Below, one piece after another: positions 8,314 to 17,325 of a stretch of DNA of 24,077 bases. The stretch comes from Neocallimastix lanati (nom. inval.). Lineage: Eukaryota; Neocallimastigomycota; Neocallimastigomycetes; Neocallimastigales; Neocallimastigaceae. Below the pieces are notes generated by a model. It saw nothing but the letters and a program-made list of their open reading frames with translations. It was not told where the DNA came from and did not search any database. The position numbers and the translations under genes were made by a program. The stretch is taken from contig JACVTC010000488.1 of NCBI GenBank assembly GCA_016946835.1, forward strand, positions 1 to 24,077, written 5' to 3'. Numbering within the stretch: the stretch's first letter is position 1; each line of letters begins with the position of its first letter.

Positions 8314-8954
8314 TATAACAAAATATTATAATAAATATAATAACACTCAAAAAAAACAAAAATTATTTTATTTTTTATTTATTTTTTTTCTTTTATTATA
8401 ATTATTTTATTAATTATATTTATTATAATACTATAAGCCGCAAGGGTTGATATAGTATTAATATTAAAAAAAGTTTTATTAAAAAATTAAGTTTTATTAA
8501 CTAAACAAAATTAAAATAAAAAACACAAAGAAAAGAATATTTGTTAATAAGAATTTTACTCATATTTATATTTTTTTCAAAAGTTAAAGTTATTAAAAAA
8601 TAAAAATAAAAGTTTCTAAAAAGTTCTTAAAAATCGAAAAATTTAGAAAAAATAGAAAACAATAGAATTAAGAATTTAATAGAATAAATTTTAATTAATT
8701 AAACACAAGAATTATCAAGAAATTCTAGTAATTTCTTGAACTATAAAGAATCTTCTAGATATTTTTTAGAATAAAACTATAAAATAATAATAAATGTGAA
8801 TCGAACCCTAAGTAGTTTGATTCATGGTATTAGTTACTAACAACTATATCAGAAATAATATTTTTTAAATTTAATTATTTGTTTTAAAACTTTATTGAAA
8901 AATAATACTAAATATTAAAATAATAAAATAATTGTAATTATTAATTCTGTTATA
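8314..8954 (-). repeat. 5' LTR of element D (641 bp)
   Basis: It is the same length as the 2151-2791 copy and appears identical to it. The outer end is followed by CTTAT (8955-8959). It would carry the promoter for the element transcript reading leftwards. The tRNA-like segment is at 8794-8853. Confidence 0.93.
8794..8853 (-). other. tRNA-like segment inside the D 5' LTR
   Basis: This is the second copy of the segment at 2631-2690. Minus strand: B-box-like GGTTCGATTCA (8797-8807) and the TAGTT/AACTA arm (8831-8846). Its position near the start of the LTR in the sense direction means it could act as an internal Pol III-type promoter or a transcription-factor site; neither can be shown from sequence. 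Confidence 0.5.
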
Positions 8955-9630
8955 CTTATCAATAAATTTAATAGGTGGATTAACATTACTATTATTTAAA
9001 ATAAATGATTTAATTTTTATAAAAAGATCATCATTATTTAAAGATTTCAAAATAGAATTAATTAAGGACTCGTCACATGAGTTACGATTAATAACACAAC
9101 AAGAAACATCACGAGAACAATCAAATAAATGATCACTTCTTCTTGACAAAATATCTGGTTTACCAGATTTTTTACCAGAACGATACACAAGATTAAAATC
9201 GAAACGAGAAAGAAATTCATACCAACGAATTTGTCGTTGAGAAAGTAGCTCAGGCTTCCTAGGAAAAGTAAGGTTTTTATGATCGGTATAAATAGTAAAT
9301 GGATGGTGAGCACCTTCAAGGTAATGACGCCATTCTTCCAAAGCAACTTTAATTGCAAGAAGCTCTTTATCATAAATGGGGTAATTTAGTTGAGATTTGG
9401 TTAGACTGGTAGAAATAAAAGCAATTGGGTGTAACTGACCATCAAATTCTTGGGAAAGTATAGCTCCAACAGCGAAATTAGAAGCATCAGTTTCCACAAT
9501 GAAAGGTTTGTTACTATCAGGATTTCTTAAAATTGGAGCAGAAGTAAAAAGTTCTTTTAATTTATCAAAGGATTTTTGTTGATCAGAACCCCAGAGAAAT
9601 GGAACATTTTTCCTGGTAAGTTTATGTAAG
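8955..9630 (-). pseudogene. Element O RNase H and RT-connection segment, with linker towards integrase
   Basis: Reading leftwards from about 9625: HKLTRKNVPFLW (end of the RT connection), then RNase H with VETDASNFAVGAILSQ, HPIAFISTSL, YDKELLAIKVALEEWRHYLE and YTDHKNLTF. It ends in KSGKPDILSRR and a linker to FIDK. It has no stop. It is cut at the left by element D (at CTTAT) and at the right by the solo LTR (at GTAAG). The open frame seems to continue into the D LTR and to begin at an internal Met, but both are artefacts of the insertions. Across the solo LTR the codons for ARPL (17290-17302) and HKLTRK (9625 downwards) join in frame. Confidence 0.88.
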
Positions 9631-10258
9631 TGTAACGGAGGTGCTTCTATTGTAAAGGCGGGATGAGATATAGAAACACAGAAAGGAGAAAACTCAATAG
9701 GTTTACACTATCTGTATAAATAATTCGTTTTATTAGAAATATTTTTTATTAATTATAAAATTTAAAATAATTATTAATATTAATCAACAAGGTAATATTT
9801 CGAATTACTTATACGTTAATTATTATTAATAAAAGCACGAAGAAAAATATTTTCATTCGTGAAGTTCGCACTATTTATACTTTTAACGGAAAAACAGTTT
9901 TAACATGTAAAAATAATTTTAAAGAAATATTTAGAAATATGTTTGTAATAATTAATAATGTAAAGTTTCTAGAATATAGATTTTAATTGATGAAAATGAA
10001 TCTTATCAAAAAAAATAAAATAATTTATATAATAAGAATTTCTAAATTCATTTCGGTTGAATTACGAACCGAAAGAATCTTTAACTTTCTATAATTTTAT
10101 ACAGAAAGAATATTCAAGAAGATATTATTAATAATTAATAAAATAATTAATAAAATAATTATTAATGCAAAATTGGTTGAGGTATGAGTCGAACCCATGA
10201 AGTATTGATCATGGTCAATGTAACTAACCATTGAACCAAAGTTCTAATTTTACTAACT
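9631..10258 (-). repeat. Solo LTR inserted in element O (first part; remainder at 17271-17289)
   Basis: In plus-strand letters the piece starts TGTAACG at 9631 and its other end reads CGTTACA at 17283-17289. It is flanked by the direct duplication GTAAG (9626-9630 and 17290-17294). The total is about 640 bp, with TG...CA ends and a 7 bp terminal inverted repeat, which fits an LTR left after LTR-LTR recombination. I give it the minus orientation because its tRNA-like segment and a TATAAATAG (about 9870) run the same way as those of the D LTR. Element B later landed in it at about 10255-10258. No protein-coding sequence is seen. Confidence 0.75.
10174..10237 (-). other. tRNA-like segment inside the solo LTR
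   Basis: Minus strand: A-box-like TGGTTAGTTAC (10220-10230) and B-box-like GGTTCGACTCA (10185-10195) at tRNA-like spacing. CAATG/CATTG can form a D arm (10216-10233), and ATTGA/TCAAT (10204-10219) an anticodon arm with a 6 nt loop. These two helices share bases and cannot both form fully. GGTT and AACC sit where the ends of an acceptor stem would be, but three of the seven acceptor pairs and most of the T stem fail. So it is a tRNA-derived or tRNA-mimicking sequence, not a working tRNA gene. Confidence 0.55.
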
Positions 10259-11047
10259 TAATACAGAATGAACAAATAATACTAATTGTGCTAGAATAAT
10301 ATAAATTATTCTAACCTTATAGATTATTCTATTCTATATAATTGGAACTTTCCAATATTCTTCAAATATTACTAAATAGAAATCTTAAGTTAATAAATCA
10401 CTAATTAACTTATAATTCCTTTTTGAATTATCGATCCGATTCCATTATAATGTATTAAAAATCTTTAGCCAAGAATATTGTCCTTGCCCACTTAATATAT
10501 TAATATTATATTTCTTTTGTATTATGTTATATTGAAAATAATCAAATCTATTTAATTAGTTATTAAAATTTTCGTTATCAATATAAATTTATTTTTAATT
10601 ACTAAATTTAACTAAACCACAATAAAATATTCTGTATAATCTCTTTATTTTTATTTTATATATATTAGTATTAAACTATCATTAAATAATTAATAATTCA
10701 ATAATATATAACTACTATTTATAACAATAATATTACTAACTAAAATAATAATTCAATTTCAATTTAAATGTTTTATTTATAAAAATAATTAGTAATTAGT
10801 TTATTAAAAAAAATAGTTAGGCTTTACAAATTATAATTTGATAAAAAAATATAAATACATGTAATTTTTAGTGAAATAAAATATAATCAATAACTTTCTT
10901 TTTATTAAATAAATAATTATATTATTATTTTTTTAAATTTAAATAAATAAATATTGATTTTAAAACAAATTATTTTTTTTTTATTATTGTAATTTTATTA
11001 TTTGTGTTAATTATTATTATATTCCTAAAATTATATGAACCATACCA
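10259..11047 (+). repeat. 5' LTR of element B (789 bp)
   Basis: It starts TAATACAG and ends CCATACCA, and matches 16483-17270. It is extremely AT-rich. The internal sequence GATCCGATTCC (10433-10443) agrees with the Pol III B box at 9 of 11 positions, but I see no paired A box. The start is set by the AACT duplication; two further bases (CT) upstream are also shared by both copies, so the boundary has a 2 bp uncertainty. Confidence 0.9.
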
Positions 11048-11556
11048 TGAAAAATTGGTGGAGATATCGGGGAATATAATAATAAATTAATACATTGGGG
11101 ATAAAATTATAATATTAATAAATAATTTTTCTAATAAAACAAATATTTTTTTAAAAAAGAAAACAATTTTTATATTTTTAACTAATTATTATTAATTGTT
11201 AAAAATATTAATTAATATTAAATTAAACTAATATTCGTGCATAGATTTCCGGGTTAAGTTTATCCTACATAGTAATTGGGCTAGTAGGCTCTGGACTGCT
11301 ATTTTTTATATTGAAAATAGTAACCGTGGCACACGCGTGGCATGACACCTTTCAAGAGGTAAGCTGCACGTCAGACAGTGTGTACTATCAGATTGCACGA
11401 TTATTATAATTTAATAAGTGATTAATAATAATAAATAATTAATAATTTTATTAGTTAAAAGATTTATTTTTTTTTAATTTTTTTTATTTTTACTTTTTTA
11501 TAACAATTTATACATTACGAGGTTTAGCATTCTATAGATACAATAAATTTTATTTT
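11048..11556 (+). other. Non-coding 5' leader of element B
   Basis: This 0.5 kb leader holds the primer site and then a GC-richer block (about 11235-11400) in otherwise AT-rich DNA. The block is bracketed by TCGTGCA (about 11236-11242) and TGCACGA (about 11394-11400), a 7 bp long-range helix. Inside are CTATTTT/AAAATAG (about 11299-11320), ACCT/AGGT, and a direct repeat of CGTGGCA. Position suggests a packaging or dimerisation region; this is inference. Confidence 0.5.
11056..11073 (+). other. Primer-binding site of element B
   Basis: TGGTGGAGATATCGGGGA lies 8 nt after the LTR end. Its complement reads as a tRNA 3' end: CCA, discriminator A, acceptor strand TATCTCC, then CCCCG-type T-stem bases. 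A tRNA with 5' GGAGATA would match. I cannot name the amino acid from this alone. Confidence 0.75.
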
Positions 11557-12474
11557 ATGAGAACATCCAGTACTTCCAGTACTCCAACAGAGAGTACTCC
11601 AGAAAGTAAGCTTAGCTTCAGAGAATTAAAGAAAGAATTAAAAGATTTTGAAAAGCTTACTAAACAAAACCTTGACATCAACTCCTGGGCAAATGAGTTA
11701 AAGGCATGGATAAAATACCAACATATCAAGGATCCTGAAACTATTTTTACTGCTTGTATATTAACGGCTTCTGGAGAACCAAGAGAAATTATCCAAGAAC
11801 TAGAAGATGGAAATGACCTTACTGAAGATGAAGATTCTGATTTCGATAGCGATAGTGAAGGAGAAGATGATGAAGAAAGTGAATCTACTACCACCTACCC
11901 AAGCCTTGATGAAATCATAAATCATCTGAAGACTTTCTATGGACTTAAAGAAGATCAAACCAACTTGTTACGAGAATTGCGTTCCATGAAAATAAAGAAG
12001 AACGAGAAAGTTAAAGATTTTAATGTCCGTTATAGATCTTTGTACCATAAATTGGATAAAAAGAGAAGAAGAAAAATTAGTGTTTTAGATTATGCAGATT
12101 CCTTAACCAATAATCCTGACGCATGGAGAAAGGTTATGCTTAAAGACAATATTTCTATTACCAAAGCATTCGCTATAGCTGAAAAAGTTGATCGTTTATC
12201 TATTAAAAATAGTACTGAATATTATGATAAGACTCGTTACAATCTCCTTAACTCTAAAAGTAATTTTAATAAGAACATTTCAAATGATTTTAACAAACCA
12301 AAAACCCACAAAAATGTATCTATAGAAAATCTCACTAACAAGATGAAAGAAATGAAAATTAGTACTTGCTGGTTTTGTAGCAATGAAGGACATACCAAAC
12401 GAAACTGTCCTAAATTAAATTCTATATTGGAAAATAACCGCAAGAAGTTTTATGAAAATTATTTAAACCACTAA
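11557..12474 (+). CDS. Element B Gag (305 aa) with acidic tract and CCHC knuckle
   Basis: A complete frame from ATG 11557 to TAA 12472. The N-terminus is Ser/Thr-rich, followed by a capsid-like helical region (INSWANELKAWIKY). An acidic run of about 30 residues (about 81-110, EDEDSDFDSDSEGEDDEESE) follows. A second Gag region contains LKTFYGLKEDQTNLLRELRS. A single zinc knuckle CWFCSNEGHTKRNC occupies residues 271-284. It would form the particle and bind element RNA. The last codons contain the slippery heptamer for pol (12462-12468), so most ribosomes should make Gag only. The start is the first ATG after the leader and gives a normal Gag length. Gag is intact although pol downstream is broken. 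Confidence 0.9.
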   Translation: MRTSSTSSTPTESTPESKLSFRELKKELKDFEKLTKQNLDINSWANELKAWIKYQHIKDPETIFTACILTASGEPREIIQELEDGNDLTEDEDSDFDSDSEGEDDEESESTTTYPSLDEIINHLKTFYGLKEDQTNLLRELRSMKIKKNEKVKDFNVRYRSLYHKLDKKRRRKISVLDYADSLTNNPDAWRKVMLKDNISITKAFAIAEKVDRLSIKNSTEYYDKTRYNLLNSKSNFNKNISNDFNKPKTHKNVSIENLTNKMKEMKISTCWFCSNEGHTKRNCPKLNSILENNRKKFYENYLNH

Positions 12475-14314
12475 AAGGGAGTAGAAGCACTCCCATCGTC
12501 AAAAAAATTGCTTCAGTCTGCCATCGTCCCAAAACAGTTGACTTAAAAGAAGATGATGATTATGAAGAAATTGCTGATTTCCAAGAAGGTACTACTACGG
12601 ATTATTACGAAGATTTTGATGATGAGTCGGATGGTTCCAAAGAATTGGATTACTTAGTAAACGTTATAAAGAGAAAGGCAAATCCTAAAGATGAAGAGAC
12701 TAGTGACCAAAGAGGAAAGAGGGTTCACCGTAGTCTAAGAGATGATCCTAAGCCAATAGTTACTCCAGGTTTACGAAAACAAAAAGAAAATCAATTAAGG
12801 GGAACATCGCGACCAGTCAAAAAGCCAACAACTCATTTACATCCTTCGATTATAGCTCAACCCAGAATAGAGAAAGAAAAGAGGATTGAGAAAGAGCTAA
12901 GAGATAAGGAAAGAGCTAGTACTAGTACTTCTGTGGAAAATAATAAAAATAGTATTGTTAATATTATTAATGAAGAAACTTCTCAGGAAGGAAATAATTC
13001 TAAACAAACTTTAAATAAATTAATTCAAGAAAAATCATCAGAAAAATCAACTGAAATTATGCCAACTAGAATTCCAAAAAGAATACAAATGCAAACTGAT
13101 TGTGATAGTCATGACGTGATCAAAGATTTAAACTCCAGTAATTGCAATATTACATTTGGACAATTATTGGACGTTGCTCCAAAGATACGGTCTCAAGTAT
13201 CACAAGGACTTAAATTAGAAAAGAATAATACTAAAATTTCAGGTGCAGTGGATAATATGTGTGCTACTACAATAATAACGAACAATATAGATCATACATA
13301 TAAAAGTAAACATCATGAACCACAAGAAGATGATATTGCTATGGTTGATGTAATAGTAGATGGAGTTCGTGGTAAGGCTTTAATAGATTCATGTAGCAAC
13401 TTAAGTATTATCACAAAGCAATTTTTAGATAAATTACCTTATCAGTATGAACCTATAGGAGTTAGTGCAGGACGAATACGTTTAGCAACGATGAATGATG
13501 ATTACTCAGAAGATGTGTTAATCAAAGTTCCCGTAAATATTAATGAACTAGAACTACTTGTTACGTGTAGAATTATAGACAAGGAGGATCCATTCTATGA
13601 TATATTAATCAACCTCAAAACTCAAATTGATAACCAGTTATTTATACATCCAATTAGATATAGTCTTTGTCGATTTAATGATCAAGGTTTAATTGAAGAA
13701 ATTACACCTATTAATAATGAATATGATGATGAAGAAAAATTATTATGTGTAATCAAAGCATTGAATCACCAAGAAGCTAAGCAACAATTGAAAACGATTG
13801 AAGGATTACCACCCATAAAATATATATATGACACAGTTTTTCAAAGTACAATTAATTCAAATTATAGAGAAGCTATTACTAAATTACTTGAAGAATATAT
13901 TGATATAATTGCAACTTCTTCTGAAGAATTAACACCTTCAGATTTATCACCACACAAAATTATTCTTAAGGAAGGAGTTAAACCTATTAAACAAAAATTT
14001 TATCGACTTAGTAAATTAAAAACAGATATCTTAAAAGAAGAATTAACCAAACTCATATATAAACGATTAATTGAACCTTCATGTTCAGAATGGTCATCAC
14101 CAGTAGTACTTGTGCCTAAAAAGAACGGTAAATGGCGCCTGTGTATTGACTATAGGAAAGTAAATGAAGCAACTAAGAAGGATTCTTATTCTTTACCAAA
14201 TATTGAGGAAATTTTTGATAGCTTAGATGGAGCGAAAATCTTCTCAACATTAGATCTTTATTCCGGTTATCATCAAATATTAATGGATGATGATAGTGTT
14301 GAAATCACTACCTT
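12456..14314 (+). pseudogene. Element B Pol, first segment: linker, protease and N-terminal half of RT
   Basis: The frame has no ATG at its start and is open from 12456, in -1 relative to gag, so it should be entered by frameshifting. A long charged linker contains ITFGQLLDVAPKIRSQVSQG (about 13150-13209), a conserved type of pre-protease segment in fungal gypsy elements. The protease motif reads ALIDSCSN (about 13376-13400), Asp-Ser-Cys instead of Asp-Ser/Thr-Gly. RT begins with LIEPSCSEWSSPVVLVPKKN, LCIDYRKVNEATKK and STLDLYSGYHQI. The frame breaks at about 14313, where one base is missing from ccttaca. Restoring one base leads into TTKFGNYQF and VMPFGLTGAP. Confidence 0.85.
12462..12514 (+). 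promoter_or_regulatory. -1 programmed frameshift signal of element B (T TTA AAC plus hairpin/pseudoknot)
   Basis: In the gag frame the codons read taT TTA AAC cac taa, a perfect X XXY YYZ heptamer (12462-12468) two codons before the stop. After an 8 nt spacer comes GGGAGT-AGAAGC-ACTCCC, a 6 bp stem (12477-12482 with 12489-12494). Five loop bases GAAGC (12484-12488) are complementary to GCTTC at 12510-12514, giving an H-type pseudoknot. The -1 frame is open from 12456 into protease and RT. Confidence 0.85.
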
Positions 14315-15324
14315 ACAACTAAGTTCGGAAACTACCAATTCATGGTAATGCCCTTCGGTTTAACAGGTGCTCCAGCTACATTCCAAAGAGAAATGAACCG
14401 TATACTATTTCCCTTAATAGGAAAATGCGTCTATAACTTTATCGATGATATTTTAATCTACTCAAGAACTGAAGAAGAACACCTAGAACATCTTAAACAA
14501 GTCTTAGAAATATTCAAGGAACATAAGTTAAAAATCAATATCGAAAAGTGTTCTTTCATGCAAACTGAAGTAGAAGTACTTGGACATAAAGTATCCTCAG
14601 AAGGTTTAAGTCCATTGGAAAACAAAGTTGAAGCTATTAAAGAATGGAAGGCTCCCTCTAACATTCATGAACTTCGATCATTTTTAGGAGCCATTGGATA
14701 TTATAGAAATTTTATTAAGGACTTTGCAAAAGTTACTGCTCCTCTCTGCACTCTATTAAGAAAAGGTATTAAGTTTGAATGGAAAAAGGAACAAGAAGAA
14801 AGTTTTAAAATTCTTAAGGAAAGATTAATCAATGCCCCAATATTAAGATTTCCTAGATTTGATAGAGAATTTATTATAAGAACAGATGCTTCCTATGATG
14901 GAATAGGCGGTGTGCTTTTACAAAAGGATGATGAAACTGGAAAGGAGCATCCGGTTCATTATATTAGTAGAAGTTTATCTAAATCGGAAAAGAATTATGG
15001 AATTACGGATCTAGAAGGTGCTGCTCTAATTTACTGTATTAATAAATTAAAATCTTATATTATGGGAAATCCTAAGCAAACTATAGTATATACAGATCAT
15101 AGACCATTAATCGGATTACTTAAAAGTAAGGAACCACAAAATTCTCGTCATACTAGATGGTGTTTGACTGTCAGTATGTTAGGAATTGATTTACGATATG
15201 AAACTGGAAAGAATAATGTTGTCGCAGATGCTTTATCAAGAATGAAAAATGAAAAAGAAAAAGTTGTCTTAACAACACAAATTATCAAGGAACAAGATGA
15301 AAACCTGCTTTCAAGAACCATTAA
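14315..15324 (+). pseudogene. Element B Pol, second segment: RT active site, connection and RNase H
   Basis: This continues the RT with VMPFGLTGAPATFQ and the active-site motif FIDDILIYS, a form common in gypsy elements. The thumb/connection part reads EVLGHKVSSEGL, SFLGAIGYYRNFIKDFAKV. RNase H has IIRTDASYDGIGGVLLQ, HYISRSLSKSEKNYG, and YTDHRPLIGLL. It ends at VVADALSRMKNEKE. The ATG at 14342 is internal to RT and not a start. A second single-base deletion near 15324 (attaagaat) shifts the frame; upstream and downstream protein fit the family if one A is added. Confidence 0.85.
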
Positions 15325-15912
15325 GAATTTATTGAAGAAAAATTTACGACAATTGATGGTGTGGACTACTTTGTTGATGGCAATAATTATAGAAAATTAG
15401 TTACAGATACAAAAGAAAAACTTCAATTAATTTTTCAAGCACACAGTATAGGACACGAAGGCTATTACAAGACATACCAACGTTTGAAAAAGAGCTACTA
15501 TTGGAACAATATGGTTAATGACATTAAGCGAATTATAGGTAAATGTGAAAAATGTCAATTAAATAAATCTCAACCATACCCTGAACCAACGGAAGATAAA
15601 CCAACTGAAGTGGAAGGACCATTTACACACTTAGGATTGGACATTATAGGACCTCTAAGTAAAACCAGAAATAATAATCAATATATAATCGTTGTGGTTG
15701 ATTATTTTACTAAATGGGTTGAGGCAGAGCCCACTGAAAATGTTACTTCTCAGGATGTGATAAAATTTTTAATTAATGTATTTGCTCGACACGGTGTACC
15801 TCAAATTATCACTACTGATAATGGAACACAATTTACATCAGATATGACAAAAATCTTCCTTGATTTATATGATGTATATGTTAAATTTATCACTCCATAT
15901 CATCCTGAAGCA
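15325..15912 (+). pseudogene. Element B Pol, third segment: integrase zinc domain and core
   Basis: Open from 15325. The HHCC domain is HSIGHEGYYKTYQRLKKSYY with CEKCQ. The catalytic core follows: LGLDIIGPLSKTRNN (first Asp) and ITTDNGTQFTSDM (second Asp). The segment ends at YHPEA, just before the catalytic Glu, where one A is missing at about 15912 (caatgg for caaatgg) and a premature TAG results. Confidence 0.85.
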
Positions 15913-15914
15913 AT

Positions 15915-16459
15915 GGTTTAGTTGAGAATCGTAATAAAGAAATTGGAAAATTATTACGATTACTAGAACAACAACACAAAGAATGGGATGAAATTTTACC
16001 ATCTGCACTTTGGGCTTTAAGAACTACTAAAACTCAATCACCAACCATTCAAGTTTTGAATTAGTTTATGGAAGGGAGGACCAACAACCTTTTGACATTG
16101 CTGCCAGACCAACTAAGGGTATAAATAAGTCTTCTGACGAAATTCTACTGGAAAAATTTGTATCACACTACCAATGGGTAATGGAGGCCGCGTCTAATAT
16201 CAAAAATGCTTCGAAGTATTGGGCTACTAGGAGAGAAGAAAAGACCAGTATGAATCAAGCTAAAAGAATAAAACCAGGTGAAATAGTACTAGTAAGAAAC
16301 TTTAATCGAACTAAATTAGAACCTTACTTTGTTGGACCTATGAAAGTGGTAAAGAAACAATTCAATACAGTCACTTTAGCTGATCCTGCTACTAATATAC
16401 AAATGAATCGTAATGTTCATTTGAAAAATATTGTCAAGTTTAACTCAGCTTCTACCTAG
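15915..16459 (+). pseudogene. Element B Pol, last segment: integrase catalytic Glu and C-terminus, one more break
   Basis: The frame starting at 15915 gives GLVENRNKEIGKLLRLLEQQ, which contains the expected catalytic Glu, then HKEWDEILPSALWALRT. At about 16039 a further single base is missing (tcacc). The following frame runs NHSSFELVYGREDQQPFD and then KRIKPGEIVLVRNFNRTKLE and YFVGPMKVVKKQ, a GPY/F-like module, to the stop at 16457-16459. There is no chromodomain. The ATG at 16181 is internal. Confidence 0.82.
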
Positions 16460-16470
16460 CTTGAGTCTTA

Positions 16471-16482
16471 GCGGGGGCATCT
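16471..16482 (+). other. Polypurine tract of element B
   Basis: GCGGGGGCATCT immediately precedes the 3' LTR; the G-rich core is the only such run nearby and sits where the plus-strand primer is expected. Confidence 0.6.
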
Positions 16483-17270
16483 TAATACAGAATGAACAAA
16501 TAATACTAATTGTGCTAGAATAATATAAATTATTCTAACCTTATAGATTATTCTATTCTATATAATTGGAACTTTCCAATATTCTTCAAATATTACTAAA
16601 TAGAAATCTTAAGTTAATAAATCACTAATTAACTTATAATTCCTTTTTGAATTATCGATCCGATTCCATTATAATGTATTAAAAATCTTTAGCCAAGAAT
16701 ATTGTCCTTGCCCACTTAATATATTAATATTATATTTCTTTTGTATTATGTATATTGAAAATAATCAAATCTATTTAATTAGTTATTAAAATTTTCGTTA
16801 TCAATATAAATTTATTTTTAATTACTAAATTTAACTAAACCACAATAAAATATTCTGTATAATCTCTTATTTTTATTTTATATATATTAGTATTAAACTA
16901 TCATTAAATAATTAATAATTCAATAATATATAACTACTATTTATAACAATAATATTACTAACTAAAATAATAATTCAATTTCAATTTAAATGTTTTATTT
17001 ATAAAAATAATTAGTAATTAGTTTATTAAAAAAAATAGTTAGGCTTTACAAATTATAATTTGATAAAAAAATATAAATACATGTAATTTTTAGTGAAATA
17101 AAATATAATCAATAACTTTCTTTTTATTAAATAAATAATTATATTATTATTTTTTTAAATTTAAATAAATAAATATTGATTTTAAAACAAATTATTTTTT
17201 TTTTTATTATTGTAATTTTATTATTTGTGTTAATTATTATTATATTCCTAAAATTATATGAACCATACCA
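16483..17270 (+). repeat. 3' LTR of element B (788 bp)
   Basis: Matches 10259-11047. Visible differences are short indels: atgtatattg against atgttatattg, ctcttattt against ctctttattt, and T-run lengths near 17200. It is followed by AACT and then the 19 bp end of the solo LTR. Confidence 0.9.
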
Positions 17271-17289
17271 AACTGAAGATTTCGTTACA
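17271..17289 (-). repeat. Second part of the solo LTR
   Basis: These 19 bp (ending CGTTACA) are the other end of the LTR that starts TGTAACG at 9631. They are separated from it by element B. The following GTAAG (17290-17294) repeats 9626-9630. Confidence 0.75.
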
Positions 17290-17325
17290 GTAAGGGCCGC
17301 GCAATCTTAGCAAAATCCTTGATAA
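17290..17325 (-). pseudogene. 36 bp island of element O reverse transcriptase
   Basis: Minus strand codes IKDFAKIARPL, the segment between NYYRIF (23687 side) and HKLTRKN (9625 side). It is isolated by element C on its right (GATAA 17321-17325) and the solo LTR on its left (GTAAG 17290-17294). It is too short to be found by ORF calling and is recognisable only through the duplications. Confidence 0.85.

Larger units (their letters stand above)
2151..8954 (-). mobile_element. Element D: complete, apparently intact Ty3/gypsy chromovirus
   Basis: This 6.8 kb minus-strand element is bounded by two 641 bp LTRs that look identical on reading, and by a 5 bp target duplication CTTAT (2146-2150 and 8955-8959). 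In transcription order it has the 5' LTR (8954-8314), a leader of about 1.18 kb, one long Gag-Pol frame (7130-2802), a polypurine tract fused to the stop codon, and the 3' LTR (2791-2151). It lies in the integrase-proximal part of element O. Identical LTRs and an intact frame indicate the youngest insertion of the window and possibly a mobile copy. The LTR ends are TATAACA...TGTTATA, not TG...CA. I could not find a standard tRNA 3'-end primer site after the 5' LTR. Confidence 0.93.
10259..17270 (+). mobile_element. Element B: full-length Ty3/gypsy element without chromodomain, pol frameshifted
   Basis: This 7.0 kb plus-strand element has LTRs at 10259-11047 (789 bp) and 16483-17270 (788 bp). 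It has a tRNA primer site (11056-11073), a 0.5 kb leader, gag (11557-12474), pol in the -1 frame (12456-16459) and a purine tract (AGCGGGGGCA) before the 3' LTR. AACT precedes the left LTR (10255-10258) and follows the right LTR (17271-17274). This is a 4 bp duplication on my boundary choice; a fifth base does not match. It sits in the solo LTR. The two LTRs differ only by a few one- or two-base indels that I could spot, so the insertion is recent, yet pol carries four single-base deletions. Confidence 0.92.

Noticed and set aside
8892-9497. A 201-residue RNase H protein with its own start
   Set aside because: The start is an internal Met of O RNase H and the last 20 or so residues are translated D LTR; it is an insertion chimera.
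10174-10237. A functional host tRNA gene on the minus strand
   Set aside because: A-box and B-box resemblance is good, but the acceptor and T stems do not pair properly, the anticodon loop is 6 nt, and it lies inside an LTR. Kept as tRNA-like only.
10433-10443. Pol III B box in the LTR of element B
   Set aside because: Nine of eleven positions match, but no A box or stem-forming sequence is found at the right distance; chance is likely.
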